From the NCBI GenBank assembly GCA_037833965.1, contig AP031358.1, positions 15,074,001-15,138,000 on the forward strand: a stretch of DNA of 64,000 nt, given 5' to 3'. Both the position numbers and the translations under genes were made by a program. Below the pieces are notes generated by a model. The model was not told where the DNA came from. It was given only the letters and a program-made list of their open reading frames with translations, and did not search any database. The DNA is from Marchantia polymorpha subsp. ruderalis (Eukaryota > Streptophyta > Marchantiopsida > Marchantiales > Marchantiaceae). Positions 1 through 11,731 of this stretch are shown here, in pieces. Every line of letters starts with the position of its first letter. The stretch's first letter is position 1.

Positions 1-21
1 GTCAAATAAAACTGTAGCACC

Positions 22-430
22 TCAGCTGACGACGGAATGCAAGCTCCATCCAGATTGTGCACAGAATAGGTTGACTACATAGTCGGTACTATATATGAGC
101 CCTCTATCGACCGCATGTTTTGCGCGCGCATAATCATGACGTTGACTGCACTTTTCGATGACCGCAGAATCAGCAAGAGTGACATCATGACGCTCGCTGC
201 CAAGTGTTTCGTAGCAGAGTCTTGAACCTATGCTGTCCCATTCTGTTGTAGTCAAACTGTAGTCGTGCTTTCAAAAGCTGGTCGCAGGTAACTCTGAAAA
301 GGCCAGCTACACTTCGTGGATCTCCCTTCCAGTACAGATGTTTTGCATCCGACGGCCCCAAGAGTGAGCACGTTTCTCGTTGCCAATCTGGTAGGCTACA
401 TTTGATTATATTCTCTGCTCGAGATGCCAA
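22..430 (-). CDS. Unrecognised host exon(s), cut by the window edge
   Basis: Two overlapping minus-strand reading frames look protein-like. The upstream one (430 to 185) contains the segments LPDWQRETCSLLGPSDAKHL and YWKGDPRSVAGLFRVTCDQL. The downstream one (about 255 to 22) contains LADSAVIEKCSQRHDYARAK and ends in a stop after WSLHSVVS. They would join through either a short intron in about 240-310 or a one-base frameshift; I could not find a donor/acceptor pair with matching phase, so the join is unresolved. No family is recognised. It could be the 3' end of a gene starting to the right of 480, or a decaying copy. Balanced base composition sets it apart from the AT-rich repeats elsewhere in the window. 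Confidence 0.3.
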
Positions 431-2084
431 GTATGTTTCGTAATATCACTTCGTCTCCAGAGCTTTCTGTCACACCACCTTTCAGGTAACAGAGCGGTTG
501 GAAGTGGAGATTGAGCAGAGTCAAAACCGGCTCGGAATTTACGATCCGGAACACCTTTTGAGTTCGGCGAAGGAGGCGGGATAGGTACTAGTCTTGGCGG
601 CTATGTTCTGCAGCTTCTTCTCGAAATGCTCTCGGCGAGGAGCACGAACTCCGGTATGTCCAAATGTTCAAGTTAGCGGGTGATCCGCGAGGCATTCAGA
701 TGAGAGAGAAAGTTTTGGGCCCGCTTCACGAACCGGCAGGGGTGGCAGAGATGTTCTCTTACTTCCCAACATTCACGAAATTTTCAATCTTATTTTACTG
801 AGAAGATTCAAATGTGCGGCAAAAGCTCGCCTGCCTGCATTTCACACTTTGCTACACTTTGAGTTTGACTTCTCTTCCGTCTAGCACACTTAAACTAGTT
901 TGAGACCCACCATGACACAAGAGTAAGAAGAAGTCATGAAGAGATCGGAGCTGAAAGAACTTTAACTTACATTCTGATTAGAAAAACTCGAGAATAGCCC
1001 CGCTAATCATTCTCTGGTTTACTGTTTCGTATTTTGGAAGTGACATTGTGACGATGCTTGGCTCCCGGAGGACACTTGGCATCGCGTAGTTGGCAAAAGC
1101 CGAAGATGTAGTGGGTGACCGTCAGTCAAATATTTGGACGAGGTCCCTCCCAGGTGTTATATTCCCTCGTGCGGATATCACGAGCGTTTTATACCTTTAC
1201 CTTGTCCTCCTCTAGGGGGACTTCCTCACCTCCTTCCATCGTATGTCAACTCCGAACTATCTACTAGGGAGGCTAGACGCATCTGAGGCCAATCATACTT
1301 AACGTGAATTCGATCGGTCCTGCTGTTGCTATTTGATCATCGTTCCGCTTTTCCCGCTGATTTGGTTTTTGCATCCTCGTTCAGTTGCATGTGTCCACGC
1401 AAGGTCTGCTTTCCCAAAAAATTGTCTGTACAACTAAAGTTGTCCTGCTTTGCCCGGGGCCAAAACATTTATACAGGTGATCCTTGTCTTCGCTTTGTCT
1501 AGTGCTCAGCATTTGACGAGGGATCTCTTTCTGAAAAATGGAAACCACAAGATAGTCTCACATTTCGACTCGGTGAATATCTTTTGTCAATGTCTTTCAC
1601 ATGCAGATTTGGAGATTATCAATCTCCGACTTCGCCTCTAGGGGTGTCTGCATTGCATTCATTTATCACCGTAAAGAGGAATGTCTATTGGAGCGAAGTG
1701 GACTACTGGTCAGATTTCCCTAAGTAGAAATTTTGGCTTAAAATATATCTCCATTCTTTTAGTATGCTTGAAACCGATCTGGTGTGAAATTAAATCTATC
1801 TAGTGTGAAAGTAAATATGCAAGAGTTTGTAATGCGGTGTGATTGCGAGTGGATACTTTGAGGTGGAGGCGTGTGTGTGTATCTTCCAGATTGATGACTA
1901 CTTGCATGCAATGATCATCATTGTCTAGTGCTTTCTACAATGGTGGCCAAGTAGATAGCAAAAAGGATGCGAAGACCCCATGATTTTCTACCACTTTTGG
2001 TCAGAGAAAATGTGATGTTTGCTATCCTGCTCGCGAGTCCACCGTGGTCAGGTGGTTCTGAGGGCTGACTTCACCGAACTCTCT
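431..2084. other. No supported gene
   Basis: Mixed-composition sequence with no reading frame I can support and no recognisable RNA or repeat. Isolated coding exons may be hidden here, because neighbouring genes have short introns and small exons. Confidence 0.4.
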
Positions 2085-2408
2085 CTAATCATGAACTATG
2101 ATGTACGTAATCCAGTTCGGAATTGAATCACTTGCCTCCTCAGATTGCAGATAAGTCTCCATGACTCCATTGACCGACAGGCACCAAAATCTATGTAGAT
2201 GCGGCAGATTCTTATAGCTTTTTCGTCTTAAATCAAAGTCGTATAGTTTGTGGGCATCAGGCATAGCTGATTTCACTTTTAACTTCTTGCTATAAGTTAT
2301 AAGTTTTGTCGGCGTCGCATGAGGTTCCACAAACGCAGTGTGAACAGGACATTCTAAGATGTGTTTTAAATTCGTACAGGCGATGCCGAACTCAAGATGG
2401 ACACTGGA
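2085..2408 (-). CDS. Possible terminal exon of an unrecognised protein
   Basis: The minus-strand frame is open from just after a stop at about 2,409 down to a TAG at about 2,085, roughly 107 codons. Its translation includes ACTNLKHILECPVHTAFVEP, then KLYDFDLRRKSYKNLPHLHR and SVNGVMETYLQSEEA, and ends in WITYIIVHD. The amino-acid mix is normal for a soluble protein, which supports a real exon over chance. The pattern FDL..KSY..LP loosely recalls the repeats of F-box/kelch proteins, but this is only an impression. No confident upstream exon was found, although a protein-like stretch (RIRLTEYMMEFADALPDC) lies near 2,650-2,700 on the same strand. It may be the end of a multi-exon or decaying gene. 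Confidence 0.3.
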   Translation of the reverse strand, partial: SSVHLEFGIACTNLKHILECPVHTAFVEPHATPTKLITYSKKLKVKSAMPDAHKLYDFDLRRKSYKNLPHLHRFWCLSVNGVMETYLQSEEASDSIPNWITYIIVHD

Positions 2409-5365
2409 CTAGCTATGAGGCTTACGTGTGACGATGTCGTTCAAGCATGAATTTCTTGTCCAGTAAAAAATTTGCAACAGAAGTAAAGTCTTCTTATCAA
2501 TGATAAAGTGCCAGATTACCAAATAAATGATGATGGAATTTCGAATCTGCCGTGGACCTACATGGGATCTAGCATTTACAACAATATGGACGTCGCTTAC
2601 TGGATTTGAGTAGCATGCCATGGCTTTATACTAAACGGACAGTCTGGTAACGCGTCAGCAAATTCCATCATATACTCCGTGAGCCTTATCTTTCTTCAAT
2701 TCTCTCGCACCTGCAGTTGGCACGAATGGCGTCCTCATCTTTCGAGCCTTCCAAATGCCCCACACACTACGCAGAAGGTTTTACACGTCTACCAGCTGAA
2801 GACAAAGTCTTCTCTAATATTGAACCTTTGTAGCGCATATTAGCATCAGGGTCCCGGACGAGACTTTCATCAGTACTCTGACAAGCTCACAACCTGTTCA
2901 TGGGTGTATCCCATTGCAAACTAGTAGTAGGTGTCGGCAGCCAAAAAGAGTTATTGGACCAGAAACTCCTAAGGAAGGAGCCTCTAACAGCTGAATTTCA
3001 TGCTTCACATATCCATGATATGTGAAGAATATCGTTTCTCAAAAGACGCTTGTATCATCGACAGATTGTGAAGCACGGGCGTGGGTAAGGATTGCCGCCT
3101 CCAGGCCAAATCCTTGTGGATTCAGCCACTGCTTTCTTCGATAATTCCGCTTGCCAAGCTCAATTTTTATCTTCTTCATCCTGAATTTCTGAACTGAGTT
3201 TGATAAAAATCTATTCTTGCATCCTAGATAAGAGGGCTTGTACGATGTCTTCGTTATTTTCTGACTGTGAGCAATTATAATCATGAATGAGTTTGTTAAT
3301 TATGTTTTCAATTCGTACACAACGGCTATATCTTGACGAGTTTGGAGGATAATCGGATTTCCTACTGATCGGGAAATAGAAAGTCACACGATTCGATTAT
3401 TTCAGTACATTAATTCGCTGCTTGATGATGTAAATCTCACAGAGGTACCGAACTAGTGGTTGCTAATTTAGATGGACTTTCTTGGGAGACTTGGGTTTCC
3501 CCTCCACACATTGAGAACGTTAACAGTTTTACTCCGCGTCCATTTCTCAGGAAAATCCAAACGTAAGACACGGGCATTAGGACTCCGACTGGTTTTAAGG
3601 TCAATATCGGTCAACGTCTCAAGTTGAGAATGTTGAACTGAATCGAACATGTAATGATAGGCTTTTACTTACAAGAAAGGCACACGTTATCATCTTCAAT
3701 ACTGCAACTGAAAAGGAATTCACGGGATCTCTTTTATAAGGTGAGAGAAAAGATTCTTCTATATATATATATCTACACCATATTATTCAAAAAATATACT
3801 TCACGTTTTAGGAAACATGGCACACTTTTCAAAATACAAAAAGACAGAATTCAGCAAAATGGACATCGAGTCTGAAACATAAAATAGACTTATATTTTGA
3901 TTGTACGTTTTAATGAGTAAGATTCTACAGGTTCTCTAAACAGTAATTAACGCAGCACATCTGAATTTTTTGCACATCAGAAAAAAATGTCCAGTCTCTC
4001 GTGCAATTTGAACGGTAAACAGATATAGATGAGCGTTTTCATTGGTTAATAAGGCTTTGAATTTGGAATACGGTATGTCCTGGCTCGATGTTCTCCCACT
4101 ATTCTCACTACTCAAGATTGTCTTTAAAAAGAATTCATTCATCTTAGGAAAGATGATTTGATGTAAGCACAGTCGTCAGTCAAGAAAATGGACATGTCAC
4201 ACGTCATGTGGTCTTCCCCAACCAGGGTGCTTTCACGCACCATGAACAGTCAAAGCCATTTACCGAAATTGTGGGACGGCGGGAGTGTTGGAATCAACTA
4301 CAACAAGACAACTCTCCGTTGATGTGACTCAAGGTAATTTGCTTTGACTTTTGATCCGTCTCTTTCCGTAGGGAACATACCGCAGCTCGAATATGTTCCT
4401 ACGTTCCCTACAGTCGTCAAGCTGAAAGCACAAGTAATAAATGAATGGTGCAGTAATGTACTCCCATCCCACCTAGAGTCCCTGGGTCTAGTCTATTTAG
4501 TATATAAAGACCAACCTCACTAAGCACACATTGTGCTGAATGACGTCACAGCTAACATTAACCTTAACATTCATGAAAACTGATTAGGGAGACTCTAAGT
4601 ATTTGACAAAGCATTATGTGCAATAGAAAGTTCACCAGTTCCGGCCGTCAAACTTGCTCCTGTAGACTGGCTCAAACAAAGACACTAGCGGGTACTCTTA
4701 CGTCTCGTTTCAGGTCTCATTTACGTGAAAACGTCTCATCATCCCTCACGTGTCATTCACGTCTCAAGTAGTGAAAATCAGAACGAAATGAAAACTCTTT
4801 CATATACAAATATCATACTACAAGTTGATGTATCATCTCTTGGACCTGATATAGATTCTTCTTGTGGGTACAACTTCAGCTCCTTCCAGGCGTTACACCG
4901 AGGGCTTTACGTATGCATGGTAAACTAAATTTCATTAATTGCGGCAGTGGAAATAGACCCTTAGTTAGAAAGGCTGAGTTTCTTAGTGCGGTTTTTATGA
5001 GGACCATAATTATGGAAGTACAAGGACAACTGTTTGTGAGCTTAAGTGAATCTCGATAAATTGCAATTTCAAATGAGAAATGAAAGGTAGTCTAAACATG
5101 TCACAAGTATTACAGTCATTGAGGAGTGAAAAGATATCAAATCCAGAAAATAAACTCAATATAATGAAGCTCTAGATACGAGCTGTATGTACAAGATATC
5201 GGTTTATGTGCTCCTGAAGAACGTGTGTTCTTGTCGAGGTAGTCTCAACCAGGTACTCCTATTGTGTATACTAGGACTGATAAGAATTGATCCTATCCCT
5301 GCAGTGGATCAATCGATTAGCTCCATTCCGACTGATGTGATATGTTGCCCGATTCCTAGAATCGT
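2409..5365. other. No confidently supported gene; scattered short frames
   Basis: Short minus-strand frames occur at 2,409-2,621, 3,039-3,284 and 3,468-3,650, but none shows a family signature or phase-matched splice sites that I could verify. A small TA microsatellite lies near 3,760-3,775. Nothing else is evident. Confidence 0.35.
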
Positions 5366-6418
5366 TCATATCAGACGATTTTCGACCAGTCGTAACTCCT
5401 CTCCATCTAGCCACAGGTCCTCATCAGCCCAGATATAGCGGTATAGCATAAGCAATGGAGGATGTTTGTTTGTTCCTACAGAGTGCTGAAAGTCGAAGTT
5501 TAGTGCTTTGGTCGCATCTCCCGGTTCGATAGGTCCTGAGTGAGAAAGGAAAGTACCTCTAGGAATGCTTACCTTTTATGTATTCTGCAATTTTAAACGC
5601 TGCATGTGATTCAAGTAACTGGAGCCACAGCATTCAACTTACCTGAAATGTTAAGAGAAATTTTTCAATGTATCGTATCGTCATCGACACCCTTCATTGT
5701 CTTCTGAACGAGAAATTGACATGCAAACCGTGGACTGGGGGCAGATAAGTCTAAAAGAGCTCTTCTCCTACTCAACTCCTGCATCTCCGGTGGAGCATCA
5801 GGAACTGGCCACATTCCTGGAGGTGAAATATCACGAAGTAGCTTTCGTCCAGAAGAATATGATTCTCTGACAATCTTCGACGTACGCTTGGACCTCTCAC
5901 TGTTACTACCTCCAAATAGCAGATCCCGTTCACGTGCAAACTCAGTGGGACAATGAGTCGGGGAACACATTCCAGAGGGAGAATTATCACGGAGTAGAGA
6001 TCGCGCTGCAGTAGAAGTCGATTCTCTGACGTTGGCATGCATTTGGTGAATGTAATCTGCCGCTGTTAGCAAAGCCCGTCTACGAGCAAGCTCGGGCGGT
6101 GAATCAGTCACAGGCCACATACCAGGCGGCGAAATGTCTCGGAGTCCGCGTCTTGCTCCTTTAAACCAGATTCTGGCTGCAATTTGTTCCATGGAAGGAT
6201 GCAGTTGCGGAGAAGGCGTCCCATCTTGCACAGCAGACTGATATCGATGCACACGTGCTCGCCTTTCATCTGCAAAATCAAACTGGAATATTAGCTGACT
6301 GTGATTAAGTGTGGCTCCTACAATGCATATATTCACATGAGCAAATCTGGGGATCAACATCCTCTCTGAATTCTCGTTGATCAGCGTCATCAGCAGTGTG
6401 CAGCAAATAAGATATCAT
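5366..6418 (-). CDS. Three-exon protein with three internal SPPGMWP-type repeats
   Basis: Proposed exons are 6,418-6,337, 6,269-about 5,691 and 5,535-5,366. Exon 1 begins ATG (MISYLLHTADD) and ends at a GTGAAT donor; a GTAGGA donor at 6,321 would also keep phase. Exon 2 follows a TTTTGCAG acceptor in matching phase. It encodes three related units of about 50-60 residues with cores LRDISPPGMWPVTDSPPEL, LRDNSPSGMCSPTHCPTEF and LRDISPPGMWPVPDAPPEM, each followed by an RRRALL-like end. Exon 3 follows a strong pyrimidine-rich CAG acceptor and gives 55 codons (including YRYIWADEDLWLDGEELRL) to TGA. The exon 2 donor is weak: a phase-matching GTGTCG at 5,690. If it is not used, exon 2 simply stops at TGA 5,665. 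Predicted product about 275 residues. I do not recognise the family; repeated Ser-Pro-Pro sites suggest a phosphorylated or peptide-binding scaffold, but that is speculation. Confidence 0.6.
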
Positions 6419-7138
6419 CGTTGTTGCCGTGCACCTATGTGGAGTACAGTCAATTTACACGAGAATGTTGAACAGAGAGCAAGCAGATGTTCTTATATCC
6501 TCTTTAGAATGTATACACCTCGTTTAATACAATGAGATTCAAAATAAGAACCTGCAATCATTCATTCTCATTGCCTGGACCGATGAGCTTGCTATGGAAA
6601 GCGCGAACCATTTGTGAAGCTCATCTTAGTGCTTTTGGAGACGATTGATTCCGGGACGGCACTTGAGATTAGTGAGAACGTGACGATTGAATACAATGAC
6701 ATTCGAAGATAGACACGATAAGTCATCGTGCGACTTTGTTCACTCGAATGTGTTCAGCTCAAGATTCGAGCTGACCAGTTAAAGTCTGTAGCAGGATCAC
6801 CCAGTAAGTTCTATAACCGGAGGTGTCTGATGATTGTGCGAATGACAGGGTATAAAACAAAGATAGAACTTAGTTGCAGCCGTCATTCGAATTCTGATCT
6901 ACATAAGGATGCACAAGAATGAACATCCTTATATAGACAATTGCAAGGAAGCCAGGTTTCCCAAGGTCTAAGTTTCTCTTTCCCCAGTATTATTGTAACT
7001 AAGATACACGATTCAATCACCGACCAGATTTATCCTAAGTGAGCAGTCTAGAACATGCAGGAACCATTATAGTTTCCATATTTGCTCGAAAGGGTGAGGC
7101 TGATTCCTGTCGAATTGATGCCTGGCCGCATATCCACT
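6419..7138. other. Intergenic, possible promoter of the repeat-protein gene
   Basis: No convincing coding frame. The part just right of 6,418 would be the 5' flank of the minus-strand gene at 5,366-6,418. No clear TATA box or other element was recognised. Confidence 0.35.
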
Positions 7139-7590
7139 TTAGCTCAACGACCTTCGGATTGGAGACTCCGAAGAGCGGCTTGGAGTACGTAGTTGCGTAA
7201 CGATTTTACGATGCTGTAGGACGTATCGTAAAGGATTTGAGAAATCTTAGGTCCTAGGCCCTGGCTTCATCCATGTCCGGCTCGATAGGTCTTCCCGTCC
7301 TTTTTGCTACTTACTTGCCCCTCTGAAGACAACTTTGGCTGCTCATGTGAGTCGAGTGACTCCAGTGTCTTGTCTTTCGGGGAACCTTGTAAAAAGCTCT
7401 CCTCTGTCAGGCACGTGCCTGACATGACATACCTGACAAGTTTATATATGGCTAAGTGAATCGGTGTGGATCGAGTCATATATAAACTTGGCCAGTATGC
7501 ATATATCATAGATATCCGTATCCTTTCTGTTGTCTTGTCCTCAGAGTATGTAACAGCCACAGGAGCATTCCGTGAAACCAAGCTTTTCAC
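7139..7590 (-). CDS. Two-exon 3' end of an unrecognised protein
   Basis: The upstream exon runs from at or before 7,590 to 7,315 and ends at an excellent donor (CAA then GTAAGT). The intron 7,314-7,214 (101 nt) ends in TACGTCCTACAG. The second exon 7,213-7,139 is in the matching phase (0) and gives 24 residues to TAA. The product carries VKSLVSRNAPVAVTYSEDK, then ISMIYAYWPSLYMTRS, then a charged Ser/Lys-rich tail (KDKTLESLDSHEQPKLSSEG). The true start is not established; the upstream frame runs into an A-rich stretch. Matching phase and strong splice signals make a real gene end likely. No domain is recognised. Confidence 0.45.
7406..7423. repeat. Perfect 18-bp palindrome centred on a G-box
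   Basis: GTCAGGCACGTGCCTGAC is its own reverse complement and has CACGTG at its centre. CACGTG is the classic plant bZIP/bHLH binding core, but here it lies inside a proposed exon, so a regulatory role is doubtful. Confidence 0.6.
7437..7490. repeat. 14-bp perfect inverted repeat
   Basis: CAAGTTTATATATG (7,437-7,450) recurs inverted at 7,477-7,490 with a 26-nt loop, next to the G-box palindrome. It sits inside the proposed exon of the 7.1-7.6 kb gene, so it may be incidental. Confidence 0.6.
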
Positions 7591-7599
7591 TTTTTTTAC

Positions 7600-9529
7600 C
7601 GATGTAACATTCTCATGGTGATTACTGCATACTCAATTTATGGGAATGTCAAACGTACGCAACCTTCACTACAGCAAAAGGCACAGGCAAAATTTCATGT
7701 CTTAAATGAGTCTTGAATGAGAAGATCAAACCGTTAGCACGTGCTAGCGTCACAATGAGAATGATGTATTATTACATATGTTATATCAATGTTTCTTAAT
7801 CACTACATCAAACCTTGCTCTCTTGAGAATGTTATGCATATACAGTAATATATAAACTACCCATTTTATTCTTTTATAATTGCAGCAACTACGATTCAAT
7901 ATAATCAATTGAATGAGAATGCTATGTAAGCGATAAAAAAATTTGAATTCCCGTAAATGTCCATTTATCTAGATAATTACCATAAATATGTTAGTACATT
8001 TTAACATGATTCATTCTTATAAATAAATAAGTATGCTGTTCATATATTTTTATTTCAGAGAAAATGATGATCATGCCACCTAATGAAATAATGTTAGTGT
8101 ATCCATTCACAAACATATCAAAATCGACAATCATTTCAAGAATATAAATGCAAAATAAAATAAAATTCTCATAGGTGTTATTATGGCTACTGCTCCATTT
8201 GTGGCTCATACAATAAGATAAATAACGATACAAATTGAGTTGATATCACATGTAAGACTGAAAAAGTAGAGATAATTTTACCAATAACTTTATGTTTTCG
8301 AGTCACATATGCATAAATCATAATTATACTTTACTCAATGCAGTATTAACTAGGATACGTTCACGCTCACAAGCCATAGCAAAGACTGCAGTCGTATAAT
8401 CATTTTTGCTAGTTGAAGCTAGTACTATGAATGGAGATGAATCATGTGAGGACAAATTACTACTTTAACACTAAAAAATGTTACCTAAATACTGTAGGCA
8501 TAGTATGAGTAACGAGTGAATATAGAAATATATCATAGTAAAAGTAATAACTAGCGGGAGTTGAAGTTTTTGAGTCAAAATTGATAAACCTAAAAAGTAA
8601 AGAATAAAAGTTATAAAGGTAAATCAGAGGTGAAAAAAATTTGGTTTAAAAAGAATTTTCTATTTTGACTGATGAAAATAAATAGTATTTAAAATTGTTA
8701 TTATCTTATAAGGATGAAAGACATATATCTATATCTATATATATAAGTGATTTAACTTCAATAAACACAATTCCATTATAAAAAATACAAAGGATATAAA
8801 ATTTTATTTCATGTTTTGATCATAATCTTTAAATTATACTGTAATCTAAAAATTTGGAAATTTTTTTGATAATTTTGACACTTGGTATTCAAGTTCAATT
8901 TTTTCAGATCATCAAGTTTTTTTCCTGTTGGTTTGAAAATGTAAAATATGAATACTATCATATATCAGATGGAAAGTCTGCAATGCAAACTTCATAACAT
9001 GTTATTTTAGATCATTTTTGCCTCTAAGTATTCACATACGCTATGACTAGTGACTGGAAAGTACTTTGGAAGACATCTCTTCTGTGTAAGTTGTAAGGTG
9101 ATATGAAATTTAACCATATCGAGAATAATAGAAGTAATGTTATCAAGTATATTGAGTCAAAATGAAGTAGTAATGGCATTGTTCACGGTGCCACATCCTC
9201 GACAATCAATCAAGACAATACCACTAATAGCTCAAAAGAGTCCAGTATAACGTCAAATTCATCACTAATGCGTTTATGCTTTAGGTCGCGACTTGAACTA
9301 CGTTCTACGATGGCGCAAGCACAGCGGGAAGAAAATGAAGTTGTAACAAACCTTGGCATACGAAAACAGGATGTGGAAGGTCATGTTTCCGTCAAACGAA
9401 GTCATAATCATTATGCAAGGCGCTTGAGGTCAAAGCACGACGCTCCCGGGATGTCCTAACTTGGAATGAAGCGCAGTCATAGGTCTTCTTTCTTGCAGGA
9501 TAACGATTACGTAAGGCGCACTGTTCGTT
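7600..9529. other. AT-rich intergenic, no gene seen
   Basis: Very AT-rich, with runs of A and T and a TATATC/TA microsatellite near 8,728-8,748. No coding frame is supported. A short plus-strand frame at 9,268-9,459 is not convincing. Confidence 0.45.
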
Positions 9530-9584
9530 CTCTCAAGACACACGAGGAGAACCCTTCTGAGCTTCTCCTCGTGTGTCTTAAGAG
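9530..9584. repeat. 22-bp hairpin (one mismatch), 11-nt loop
   Basis: The arm 9,530-9,551 pairs with 9,563-9,584 in reverse complement with a single mismatch; the loop is 9,552-9,562. The core is AAGACACACGAGGAGAA. The pairing does not extend beyond 22 bp. The arm length equals a small RNA, but plant miRNA precursors are usually longer with larger loops, so this is only a candidate structured RNA or a terminator-like or MITE-derived hairpin. Confidence 0.7.
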
Positions 9585-11731
9585 GTAATGAAAGGCAAAC
9601 TCGAGTATGTCGGCACCCAAAGGCAAATGCACCATGAATTCACTTTCTCAGCCCTGTAGATGCAGATTCATGGTGAAAGGACGACATGGCGATCATGCTC
9701 TTCTCTGCTTCGAAGGAGGTGGGTTGACGAAGTTCTGGGATCTCTCCACTTGATTGGCTTTCAACTGTGCATAGCGACTAGATCCGGATTCTAGCATGTC
9801 AGGAGAGAAACATGTACTTTTTGAAGCTTAGGGTGGAATCAGGTAAGATTTGACATGATCAAGTAATCATCACTTCAGATCTTTCGGAACAGTTTTGTAG
9901 GATGATATTGTGACAAGGTAAACTGGAGAGACATGTGACATAAAAACGAGGTCGAACTCGTCGACGGAAACACACTGCAGGTTTAATCGAGGCCTAGGGG
10001 ATACCGGGTCGACGGCCAAAAGAATGAGTCACAACCTCCTTCTACTCATTTACCACAGACTGAATACATACTTTTCAGAAGAAGTTATGTCAAGTTTTAG
10101 AACCCACTAACTAAATCTACTTGAGTAGAGTGGCCTAGGGAAGTCACGGGAGACTTGATCATTAGCGATGATAGCACGTCGTCTTTACTTATTCTTACGA
10201 GAAAAAGCTTTTTTCTTCTAAGCCTTTTGCATCCACACATCTCTAAGTAAATGATATGAAAGTCTTTGGACTATCTCGCAATGATGTCTATATTTTTTTT
10301 ATGACTAAATGCGCAGTTCAATGTGAATCCTTACGTAGCTTGTCGATGATTGTTTATGATCGTGTTAAAGATTACTTCGAGTCATATTATTACCCTTGTG
10401 TTAATTGGATTTTTGCAATTGATAGACCCATGCAAGACATTAGATTGATTCTTAACAAAAGATATTTTTTGACATAGCTCGTAATTAGCATAATTTAACT
10501 TCAATGTGTGTTCCATAACATCTGGTTATAGCATTATTCTTATCCAAAGTATTTTAGACTTGGCATATTATCACACTTTTATGCCTCGTCTAAACGTTTG
10601 CTCTAGCACTTTTTTAAGCTTATGGATCTTATTATGAACATGCATGAGAGATTTCTAACCACATCAGTCACATTCAACATAGCAATGAGACTTTTTCTTT
10701 ACTTGTAGCATTCCTATTCTTGTTCATTATTCATCTATGAATGTGATACTACTTTTGATGAATTTATGAACATTATAAATTATTATATATATATTGGGAA
10801 GCAAATATTTATCCCTCGGTTTGGGTTAATTATCCCTCACCCTAATCTAATGTGCATTATTTTCACTGCAAAGATTATATCACATAGTTCTAATACAATA
10901 TACATAGGGATAGCTCTGACCAATCAAAAAACTATGTTCAGGAGGGGATAACTAGCCCCTCCCATGTATTGAGGGATAATACTGATAATGATACAAATCA
11001 ATAACTACAACCAACATCCAAGTATGGTTGTATGAGTTTGCAATTAACTTCAGTTATGGTAAAACTCTACACGGATTCCATGCTACTCATGCAGATAATA
11101 GTTTTCGAGCTTTTTTTGGTCATAGTAGGGCCCAAGATTGTGAAAGTAAAAAAAAAAACAGAACTGGAAATGAATCTTTTTATGTTTGGAAAAAAATAAT
11201 TTTGCAGAAAAATAATTTTTTATATTGGGTACCTTGTATTAGGTGTGATGTATATATTGTTCCATAAGGTGCAACCAGTAATCTTTATGGAAAATCCCAG
11301 AAGAGAACAGAATACATATTGTATATGTAACTAGCTTTGACCTAGATAGCTTGGTTAGAATGCAGTAGATATCATTTCAAATTGTTTGTGATAATGAACG
11401 GTGAATTCATTCTCGTATAACGTGACATAGCATTTTCATACTTTTAGCTATAGATTTCGCTACTCTTCGTACTAACAATCAAGTGATTTGGACCTTCCGT
11501 TTTGGATGCCCTGCAAAAGTGATTCCGTGAATTATGTTAAAAAAATGTTATCCACTATAGCTAATAACAATTTTACTACATGTGTGGACCCTTGTTTCTT
11601 ATTTCACTCAAAACCTATCCAAAATTTCCTTCACTTATTTGTGTGTGCCAAATCACCCTACGGTAGCTAGATTATAATCGTACGTCGTAGTCTGAAGTAG
11701 AAGATCCAGCCCTGTAGCCATAATATCAAAT
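9585..11731. other. No supported gene
   Basis: Becomes AT-rich from about 10.2 kb. A plus-strand 73-codon frame at 10,256-10,477 has no family signature. A long A run lies near 11,150. Nothing else is supported. Confidence 0.4.
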
